This document shows positions 22,705 to 28,509 of a stretch of DNA of 28,509 bases, piece after piece. The notes beneath the pieces are model-generated. The model saw nothing but the letters and a program-made list of their open reading frames with translations, did no database searches and had not been told where the DNA came from. Both the position numbers and the translations under genes were made by a program. This DNA is from JBBKWH01 sp037968855. Lineage in GTDB: Bacteria > Pseudomonadota > Gammaproteobacteria > Pseudomonadales > Moraxellaceae. Location: the NCBI GenBank assembly GCA_037968855.1, contig JBBKWH010000061.1, positions 1 through 28,509 on the forward strand, in the 5' to 3' direction. Numbering within the stretch: position 1 is the first letter of the stretch; the number at the start of each line of letters is the position of its first letter.

Positions 22705-24549
22705 TTAGGCGGTTTCGGTCGCCTTAATTGCAGCAGCGAGTTTGTCATGACAAGCGATCAGTTCGCTTGGTACATGGTTGCCCAGCTTGGCAAACAGTTC
22801 GCTATGGCTGTCTAGCTCACGGCCCCATTGTTCTGGGTCTTGTGAGGTGACGGTGTCAAACTGCTCGCGTGAGAAGTCCAATCCAGTCCAGTTCAATTGA
22901 TCATAGCTAGGAACCAAACCAGCTGGTGTTGCAGTGGCTTCAGCGCGACCTTCGCAACGCTCAATGATCCATTCCAGAACACGCATGTTCTGACCAAAAC
23001 CAGGCCAGACAAAGTCGCCGTTTTCGTTGCGACGGAACCAGTTCACCTTGAAGATCTTCGGCATTTGGGTGCCAGCAGCAGCAGTCGCGGCTTCTAGCTT
23101 GGTGCCCATGTTGATCCAATGCTGGAAGTAATCACCCACGTTGTAGCCACAGAATGGCAACATGGCAAACGGGTCACGACGCACGATACCTTGTTGGCCA
23201 ACAGCCGCAGCAGTGGTTTCTGAACCCATGGTCGCCGCTTTGTACACGCCATCGATCCAGTCGTAGGCTTCGGCAACCAACGGCACGGTATCTGCACGAC
23301 GTCCACCAAAGATAAAGGCAGAGATTGGCACACCCGCGGTGTTTTCCCAGTTTTCATCAATTGATGGGCACTGATCCGCAGCAACGGTAAAGCGAGCGTT
23401 TGGATGCGCAGCTTTGCGGCCACAGTCTGGGGTCCAGTCTTGACCCGTCCAGTCGATCAGATGCGCAGGCGCTTCTTTGGTCATGCCTTCCCACCACACG
23501 TCGCCGTCATCAGTCAGCGCAACGTTAGTGAAAATGACGTTTTTGTACATGGTGGACATGCAGTTTGGGTTGGTCTTGTCAGACGTGCCCGGTGCAACAC
23601 CAAAGAAACCAGCTTCTGGGTTGATGGCGTACAAGCGGCCATCGCTACCCATTTTGAGCCATGCAATATCGTCACCAACGGTTTCGACTTTCCAGCCTTC
23701 AAAACCAGCAGGTGGAATCAACATGGCAAAGTTGGTCTTACCACATGCTGATGGGAAAGCCGCAGCAACGTAGTGTTTTTCGCCTTTTGGATTGGTCACG
23801 CCCAACAGCAGCATGTGTTCTGCCAGCCAACCTTGATCGCGACCCATGACCGATGCAATACGCAGTGCCAAGCATTTTTTGCCCAGCAGTGCGTTGCCGC
23901 CGTAACCTGAGCCAAATGACCAGATTTCGCGGGTTTCTGGGTAATGCACGATGTATTTGGTGTCGTTACATGGCCATGCCACGTCCACTTGACCGTCGTT
24001 TAATGGTGCGCCAACCGAGTGAACACATGGTACGAAGTCGCCATCAGTGCCGAGGACGTCGTATACGGCTTTGCCCATACGCGCCATGATGCGCATATTG
24101 ACCACAACGTATGGTGAGTCGGTGAGTTCAACACCAATGTGGGCAATTGGACTACCCAAAGGACCCATCGAGAACGGTACAACATACAGGGTACGACCTT
24201 TCATGCAGCCTTCGAACAGACCGTTCAAGGTGTTACGCATGTCGGCAGGTTCTGCCCAGTTGTTGGTTGCGCCAGCGGCTTCTTTGTTTTCGGAGCAAAT
24301 GTAGGTGCGCTCTTCAACACGGGCCACATCAGATGGGCTTGAGCAGGCCAGATAAGAACCCGGACGCTTTTCTTCGTTCAGTTTTTTCATCATGCCAGCG
24401 TCAACCATTAGGCTGAGTAGGCGTTGGTTTTCCTCTTCGCTACCATCGCACCATTCGATACGATCAGGTTGGGTCAGAGTGGCGATCTGTTCCACCCATG
24501 CGATGAGCTTGGCGTGGCGAACGAAATCAGGAGCGTTCACTGGGGTCAA
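22705..24549 (-). CDS. pckG: Phosphoenolpyruvate carboxykinase (GTP)
   Basis: Converts oxaloacetate and GTP to phosphoenolpyruvate, CO2 and GDP, the first committed step of gluconeogenesis from TCA-cycle carbon. At 614 residues it has the GTP-type length. Motifs include the P-loop FPSACGKTN (about 265-273), SMGPLGSP, GSGYGGNALLGKKC with the reactive cysteine, GDDIAWLKMG, and VNWFRRNENGDFVWPGFGQN. Start is TTG at 24549 or GTG at 24540; neither has a strong ribosome site (an AGG lies 7 bases before the TTG). The 257-base upstream region is shared with a divergent lipid kinase gene and carries a direct repeat CCACCGG. pckG and fumarase being in one window suits growth on organic acids; that is inference. 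Confidence 0.97.
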   Translation of the reverse strand: MTPVNAPDFVRHAKLIAWVEQIATLTQPDRIEWCDGSEEENQRLLSLMVDAGMMKKLNEEKRPGSYLACSSPSDVARVEERTYICSENKEAAGATNNWAEPADMRNTLNGLFEGCMKGRTLYVVPFSMGPLGSPIAHIGVELTDSPYVVVNMRIMARMGKAVYDVLGTDGDFVPCVHSVGAPLNDGQVDVAWPCNDTKYIVHYPETREIWSFGSGYGGNALLGKKCLALRIASVMGRDQGWLAEHMLLLGVTNPKGEKHYVAAAFPSACGKTNFAMLIPPAGFEGWKVETVGDDIAWLKMGSDGRLYAINPEAGFFGVAPGTSDKTNPNCMSTMYKNVIFTNVALTDDGDVWWEGMTKEAPAHLIDWTGQDWTPDCGRKAAHPNARFTVAADQCPSIDENWENTAGVPISAFIFGGRRADTVPLVAEAYDWIDGVYKAATMGSETTAAAVGQQGIVRRDPFAMLPFCGYNVGDYFQHWINMGTKLEAATAAAGTQMPKIFKVNWFRRNENGDFVWPGFGQNMRVLEWIIERCEGRAEATATPAGLVPSYDQLNWTGLDFSREQFDTVTSQDPEQWGRELDSHSELFAKLGNHVPSELIACHDKLAAAIKATETA

Positions 24550-24583
24550 GGTGAGGCCTATCGTTTTTTGAAGACTAAGCGGT

Positions 24584-24608
24584 CCACCGGATCGCGGGTG
24601 ACCACCGG
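24584..24608. repeat. Direct repeat CCACCGG in the pckG leader
   Basis: CCACCGG occurs at 24584-24590 and 24602-24608, 18 bases apart, 35-59 bases upstream of pckG. On the minus strand it reads CCGGTGG. It could be a regulator site or part of an RNA structure. Confidence 0.35.
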
Positions 24609-24731
24609 AAAAAATAGGCCGTTATTAAAACATAAAATGCAACCATTTATAAGCGCTATGGCGTGTATCAGGCATACAAATCAGATCAAGAGTCATTTGC
24701 ATTGCTGGTTTCTGTGCGTAGCGAATGTCTT

Positions 24732-24760
24732 TTGTGGCCGTGATTTGGTTACACTATCAT
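24732..24760 (+). promoter_or_regulatory. Candidate sigma70 promoter for the lipid kinase-phosphoesterase pair
   Basis: TTGTGG (24732-24737) and TATCAT (24755-24760) are 17 bases apart and 46 bases before the kinase ATG. Confidence 0.5.
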
Positions 24761-24806
24761 CTCTTGTTGCATTGATTTTTCGTCAAAAAATGCGTGGAGT
24801 AGACGT

Positions 24807-25760
24807 ATGGATGGAGTGTCAAACGGGCGGTTAGTCTCGTTGATTGTCAATGCTAAAGCAGGCCATCATCTGGTGAACGGCTGGTCGCTTCCTGAGCAAT
24901 TAACCCAGTATTACCAGCAGCAAGGCTGTGAGGTGATGCTATATGCCGCAGATCACCCATGTGAGCTGAGTCACTTGGCGCAATCGGCAGTAGCGGTCCA
25001 CCATGCGCGCCAACTAGAAGGGCAGCAGGGCGTGATTGTGGTGGTGGGTGGTGATGGCACGATTAATACCGTGGCGCATCGATTGCTGCATACCCACGTT
25101 CCGCTAGGGATTATTCCGGCAGGAACCTTTAACTATGTGGCGCGTGCATTGGGCTTGCCGTTAGATCAAATGGCCGCCGCACAGATCACCTTAACAGGGG
25201 TTCAGCGTGATATTCATGTCGGCATGGTCAATCAATATATTTATCTCAACAATGCATCGATTGGTTTGTATCCGCATTTGATTGAGCAGCGTGAAGCCGA
25301 CAAAGGCCGTTTTGGACGTTATCAAACTGTAGCGATGTTGTCGGGCTTTGCGGTGTTAATGCGTCAACACCAAAAAATGCGGCTTAGAATGATTATTGAT
25401 GGTCATCCCGAGCCGATTGAGTCTCCTATGGTGTTTTTTGGCAACAATCAATTGCAGCTCACCGATATGCACTTGGCGCTGGCAGAGTGTGCAGCGGCGG
25501 GCAAGTTGGCCGCAGTGGCGATGGCTGAGGTCAATCGTTTGCAAATTTTGGCCTTGATTGCGCGAATGCAGTTGGGCACGTTTGAGCAGTCGCCACAGGT
25601 GCATAGCTTTTGTGCTGATCGCATCTCGATTGAGTCTCGCAGCCGTTCCATGAAATTGGCCATTGATGGCGAAGTCGTGACGGTCAACACCCCACTACAA
25701 TTTAAAGTCGCCCGCCATGCCTTAGCTGTGATGACACCTCATGCTGTTACACCTCTCTGA
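24807..25760 (+). CDS. Diacylglycerol kinase-family (YegS/DgkB-like) lipid kinase
   Basis: A 317-residue protein of the diacylglycerol/sphingosine kinase catalytic family, which phosphorylates a lipid hydroxyl with ATP. The nucleotide loop GGDGT is at residues 81-85, followed by the LGIIPAGTFNYVARALGLP segment, LNNASIGLYPHL, and a C-terminal domain ending with KLAIDGEVVTVNTPLQFKV, as in YegS and DgkB. The true lipid substrate cannot be read from sequence. The start at 24807 has GGAG 7 bases upstream. Its last 20 bases overlap the next gene, so the two are probably co-translated. Confidence 0.9.
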   Translation: MDGVSNGRLVSLIVNAKAGHHLVNGWSLPEQLTQYYQQQGCEVMLYAADHPCELSHLAQSAVAVHHARQLEGQQGVIVVVGGDGTINTVAHRLLHTHVPLGIIPAGTFNYVARALGLPLDQMAAAQITLTGVQRDIHVGMVNQYIYLNNASIGLYPHLIEQREADKGRFGRYQTVAMLSGFAVLMRQHQKMRLRMIIDGHPEPIESPMVFFGNNQLQLTDMHLALAECAAAGKLAAVAMAEVNRLQILALIARMQLGTFEQSPQVHSFCADRISIESRSRSMKLAIDGEVVTVNTPLQFKVARHALAVMTPHAVTPL

Positions 25761-26544
25761 TCTACACTTTGGCACTGAGCAGCCCGTCGTCCAAGCGGCA
25801 CTCAAGCGCCTATGCCAACGCTTACAGCCCGAAGCTGTGGTGGTCAGTGGTGATTTGACTCAGCGCGCACGGCTTGAGCAGTTTTTAGCAGCGCGGGATT
25901 TTTTGCATAGCCTTGAGCGTCCGTTGTTGATCGTGGCGGGCAACCATGACATTCCGCTGTTTCATGTCAGCAAACGCTTGTTGATGCCATTTCATCGCTT
26001 TCATCAAGTGTTTGGCAATCTTGAGCCAGTGCTAGAGACGGCTCATTTTTACTTGGTCGGCGTCAATTCGATTACCCGTCATCACCATACTCAAGGCAGT
26101 ATTTCGCCCTTGCAGATTTGGCAGGCAGGCGAGCGCTTGCGCCAAGCGCCTGTGGGCAAACGCCGCTTGATTGTGTCGCATCAACCGTTTGCAGTAAATC
26201 ATCCGGTCGATGCCGATGATATTCCACGCTTGATGCCGCGTGCCGTGCAGCATTGGGCCAATGTCGGCTTAGAGATGATCTTGCATGGTCATCTGCATAT
26301 TCCGGCGGTGTTTGACCTGAACGAGCAGCTATTGCTGGGCCAGCATCGTCCGGTGCTGGATGTACAAGCAGGCACGAGTTTATCGAGTCGCTTGCGTCAA
26401 GGTGTGCCTAATTCGGTCAATGTGATTTATCCGGATTTATCGGTTGAGCGTTTGGATTTTTATCATACCCAAGGTGGTTTTAGGCACAGTGCATGGATGT
26501 GGCCGCTAGGCCGAGAGTCTGCCGATTGGCACGATGATAGCTAA
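25741..26544 (+). CDS. Calcineurin-like metallophosphoesterase
   Basis: A 267-residue two-metal phosphoesterase with the complete signature: DLHFG (residues 7-11), VVSGDLTQRA, AGNHDIPLF, SHQP and GHLHIP, so all metal ligands are present. Family members hydrolyse phosphate mono- or diesters such as cAMP (CpdA) or UDP-diacylglucosamine (LpxH). This one cannot be assigned, though the GDLT/GNHD/GHLH arrangement is closest to the CpdA type. It begins inside the end of the lipid kinase gene (20-base overlap), so both are read from one transcript. No clear intrinsic terminator follows in the next 100 bases. Confidence 0.92.
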   Translation: MLLHLSDLHFGTEQPVVQAALKRLCQRLQPEAVVVSGDLTQRARLEQFLAARDFLHSLERPLLIVAGNHDIPLFHVSKRLLMPFHRFHQVFGNLEPVLETAHFYLVGVNSITRHHHTQGSISPLQIWQAGERLRQAPVGKRRLIVSHQPFAVNHPVDADDIPRLMPRAVQHWANVGLEMILHGHLHIPAVFDLNEQLLLGQHRPVLDVQAGTSLSSRLRQGVPNSVNVIYPDLSVERLDFYHTQGGFRHSAWMWPLGRESADWHDDS

Positions 26545-26642
26545 ACAATAGAAAAACAGTTAAAGATAGCGGCTAAATGCCTTATAAAAAAACAGCGTGT
26601 ATTTGCCATTTAAAAGCGCAAAAATTTAAAAAATATCACCAT

Positions 26643-26662
26643 CTTGATCCATAGTGATCAAG
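26643..26662. repeat. Inverted repeat CTTGATC / GATCAAG upstream of groES
   Basis: Two perfect 7-base arms enclose CATAGT. It lies about 105 bases before the heat-shock-type promoter and is not followed by a T-run, so an operator or weak hairpin is possible. Confidence 0.45.
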
Positions 26663-26765
26663 CTCAAAACATGGCGGTTTTTTGGGCAATGGCTTGTCGA
26701 TCACGCTTTAATGGCTTAATTGATCAAAAAAAATACAAATCCATGCAAAATTTCGTCGATCCACA

Positions 26766-26793
26766 CTTGAAGCATGCAGCGCTAACCCCACAC
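26766..26793 (+). promoter_or_regulatory. Heat-shock (sigma32-like) promoter of groESL
   Basis: CTTGAAG (26766-26772) and CCCCACAC (26786-26793) are 13 bases apart, a close match to the sigma32 consensus (CTTGAA and CCCCAT-T). It ends about 60 bases before groES. Confidence 0.75.
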
Positions 26794-26852
26794 AGACAGC
26801 AGTCGATTTTGGATGGCACAGGGCCGTCCCCATTCGCATAGGAGATAACTGC

Positions 26853-27140
26853 ATGAATATCCGTCCATTGCATGACCGTGTGGTCGTTCGTCGTGTTGAA
26901 GAAGAAACCAAAACCGCAGGCGGCATTTTGCTACCGGGCTCTGCTGCCGAAAAACCATCACAAGGTGAAGTGCTGGCAGTGGGTAATGGTCAAATCACTG
27001 ACGGCGGCGTTCGCGCGCTCGATGTCAAAGTTGGCGACAAAGTTCTGTTTGGTCAATACGCCGGTTCAACCGTCAAAGTAAATGGCGAAGAACTGTTGAT
27101 CATGAAAGAGTCGGACATTTTTGCTGTGCTAGAAGGCTAA
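26853..27140 (+). CDS. groES: Co-chaperonin GroES
   Basis: GroES caps the GroEL barrel so that enclosed proteins fold in isolation. The 95-residue product has the standard opening NIRPLHDRVVVRRVEEE, the mobile loop that docks on GroEL (TAGGILLPGSAAEKPSQG), and the KVGDKVLFGQYAGSTVKVNGEE segment ending in VLEG. GGAG lies 8 bases before the ATG. It is the first gene of the groES-groEL operon, 46 bases before groEL, under the sigma32-like promoter at 26766. Confidence 0.99.
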   Translation: MNIRPLHDRVVVRRVEEETKTAGGILLPGSAAEKPSQGEVLAVGNGQITDGGVRALDVKVGDKVLFGQYAGSTVKVNGEELLIMKESDIFAVLEG

Positions 27141-27186
27141 TCAACGCCGTTTAACATCTCAAACCACATTTTTTAGGAGCATTTCC

Positions 27187-28509
27187 ATGTCTGCAAAAGA
27201 CGTCAAATTTGGTGATTCCGCCCGCGCAAAAATGATTGCCGGTGTCAACGTATTGGCTGATGCCGTTAAAGTTACCCTCGGTCCAAAAGGCCGTAACGTG
27301 GTGATTGATAAGGCTTATGGCTCACCACACATCACCAAAGACGGTGTGTCTGTCGCCAAAGAAATCACACTCAAAGACAAGTTCGAAAACATGGGTGCAC
27401 AACTGGTTAGTGAAGTGGCCATCAAAACCGCTGACATCGCTGGTGATGGCACCACGACTGCAACTGTATTGGCCCAATCCATCCTGAACGAAGGCATGAA
27501 AGCCGTCGCCGCAGGCATGAACCCAATGGATCTTAAGCGCGGTATCGATAAAGCCGTGCGCGTGGCCGTGACCGAAATCAAAAACATTTCGACCCCAGCC
27601 AACGACACCAAAGCAATTGCCCAAGTTGGTTCGATCTCTGCTAACAGCGACCAAACCATCGGTGATTTGATCGCCGAAGCCATGGATAAAGTCGGCAAAG
27701 AAGGCGTGATCACCGTTGAAGAAGGCTCAGGCTTTGAAGATACGCTGGACGTGGTTGAAGGTATGCAGTTTGATCGTGGCTATATCAGCCCGTACTTTGC
27801 CAACAAAGCCGACACCCTGACCGCCGAACTAGACAGCCCGCTGATCCTGTTGGTGGACAAAAAAATCAGCAACATCCGCGAACTGATCCCAACATTGGAA
27901 GCGGTTGCCAAGTCGGGCAAGCCATTGTTGATAATTGCTGAAGATATTGAAGGCGAAGCGTTGGCAACACTGGTTGTCAACAACATGCGCGGCATCATCA
28001 AAGTCTGTGCGGTTAAAGCACCGGGTTTTGGCGACCGTCGCAAAGCCATGTTGCAAGACATTGCCATCCTGACCGGCGCAACCGTGATCAGCGAAGAAGT
28101 CGGCATGAGCCTAGAGACCACCAGTCTGCAAGACCTCGGTACTGCACGCAAAGTGACTGTAGGCAAAGAAAATACCGTGATTGTTGACGGTGCTGGTCAA
28201 AAACCAGAAATCGAATCACGCGTATTGACCATCCGTAAGCAAATCGAAGACGCAACCAGCGACTACGACCGTGAAAAACTGCAAGAGCGCGTGGCTAAAC
28301 TGGCTGGCGGTGTTGCGGTGATCAAAGTCGGCGCGGCGACTGAAATCGAAATGAAAGAGAAAAAAGACCGCGTTGATGATGCCCTGCATGCGACTCGTGC
28401 TGCGGTAGAAGAAGGCGTGGTTGCTGGTGGTGGTGTTGCGCTGGTTCGTGCATTGCAAGCGCTGGCCGATTTGGTTGGTGCAAACGATGACCAAACCGCT
28501 GGTATCAAT
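27187..28509 (+). CDS. groEL: Chaperonin GroEL, N-terminal 441 residues (3' end outside window)
   Basis: The 60-kDa chaperonin subunit that forms the double ring for ATP-driven protein folding. Visible features are VTLGPKGRNVV (residues ~30), the catalytic GDGTTTATVLAQ containing the ATP-hydrolysis Asp, the apical-domain segment FDRGYISPYF, DKKISNIRELIP, VKAPGFGDRRKAML, and the equatorial TRAAVEEGVVAGGGVAL. The sequence stays open to the window edge, with about 100 residues missing. The start at 27187 has AGGAG 7 bases upstream. No internal defect is seen. Confidence 0.98.
   Translation, partial: MSAKDVKFGDSARAKMIAGVNVLADAVKVTLGPKGRNVVIDKAYGSPHITKDGVSVAKEITLKDKFENMGAQLVSEVAIKTADIAGDGTTTATVLAQSILNEGMKAVAAGMNPMDLKRGIDKAVRVAVTEIKNISTPANDTKAIAQVGSISANSDQTIGDLIAEAMDKVGKEGVITVEEGSGFEDTLDVVEGMQFDRGYISPYFANKADTLTAELDSPLILLVDKKISNIRELIPTLEAVAKSGKPLLIIAEDIEGEALATLVVNNMRGIIKVCAVKAPGFGDRRKAMLQDIAILTGATVISEEVGMSLETTSLQDLGTARKVTVGKENTVIVDGAGQKPEIESRVLTIRKQIEDATSDYDREKLQERVAKLAGGVAVIKVGAATEIEMKEKKDRVDDALHATRAAVEEGVVAGGGVALVRALQALADLVGANDDQTAGIN

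Larger units (their letters stand above)
26545..26852. other. groES upstream region
   Basis: This region starts with A+T-rich DNA after the phosphoesterase gene. It contains an inverted repeat (26643-26662) and then a sigma32-like promoter (26766-26793). I see no CIRCE element (TTAGCACTC-N9-GAGTGCTAA) and no convincing extra gene. Confidence 0.65.

Noticed and set aside
24424..24834. Plus-strand ORF spanning the pckG start and its upstream region
   Set aside because: It lies largely opposite pckG or in promoter DNA and has no family resemblance.
26545..26852. CIRCE/HrcA operator before groES
   Set aside because: No TTAGCACTC/GAGTGCTAA arms were found.
1..28509. CRISPR arrays, insertion sequences, prophage, tRNA or rRNA
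   Set aside because: No spaced repeats, transposase, integrase or cloverleaf-type sequence was recognised.

Overview
The window looks like chromosomal housekeeping DNA from a gammaproteobacterium. The best guess is a member or relative of the Moraxellaceae. The argument rests on gene content and order: the end of tuf; the aat-bpt N-degron transferase pair beside trxB with ftsK divergent from it; minC-minD-minE; a class I fumarase; a GTP-type PEP carboxykinase; and groES-groEL preceded by a sigma32-like promoter, with no CIRCE element seen. Coding DNA is roughly half G+C by eye, above typical Acinetobacter, so I do not name a genus. I saw no phage, transposon, CRISPR, tRNA or rRNA signal. Strong hairpin terminators separate most transcription units.

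Layout. 1-2132: 3' end of tuf with its terminator, a PF10118-type protein, and rimI. 2129-5084: minus-strand set trxB, aat, bpt, then the divergent ftsK (5085-8036). 8107-8962: a small secreted basic protein and a PA4642-like protein, both minus. 9039-12125: minus-strand minC-minD-minE preceded by a membrane protein with a voltage-sensor-like S1-S4 region. 12485-14151: two plus-strand lipoproteins (OmpA-family with glycine zipper; DUF2846). 14218-16330: minus-strand DUF2059, TraX-like and MOSC proteins. 16422-19302: minus-strand fumarase, interrupted by one in-frame amber codon, and a YihY/BrkB membrane protein. 19440-21167: wrbA and DUF2069 (plus), converging on a DUF3108 protein. 21372-22562: an Amt ammonium transporter. 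22705-24549: pckG (minus). 24807-26544: overlapping lipid kinase and metallophosphoesterase genes. 26853-28509: groES and the 5' part of groEL, cut by the window edge.

Themes. Division and chromosome handling are represented by FtsK and MinCDE. Central carbon metabolism is represented by fumarase and PckG, and protein quality control by Aat, Bpt and GroESL. Several envelope proteins of unknown role are scattered between them.

The most unusual observation is the fumarase gene. It reads as a complete single-chain class I enzyme of about 507 residues except for one TAG at codon 335, just inside the start of the beta domain. TAG is the ordinary stop of several neighbouring genes, so a nonsense mutation or base-call error is likelier than recoding. 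The next most interesting item is the voltage-sensor-like protein without a visible pore, upstream of minC. I found no convincing new multi-gene system.
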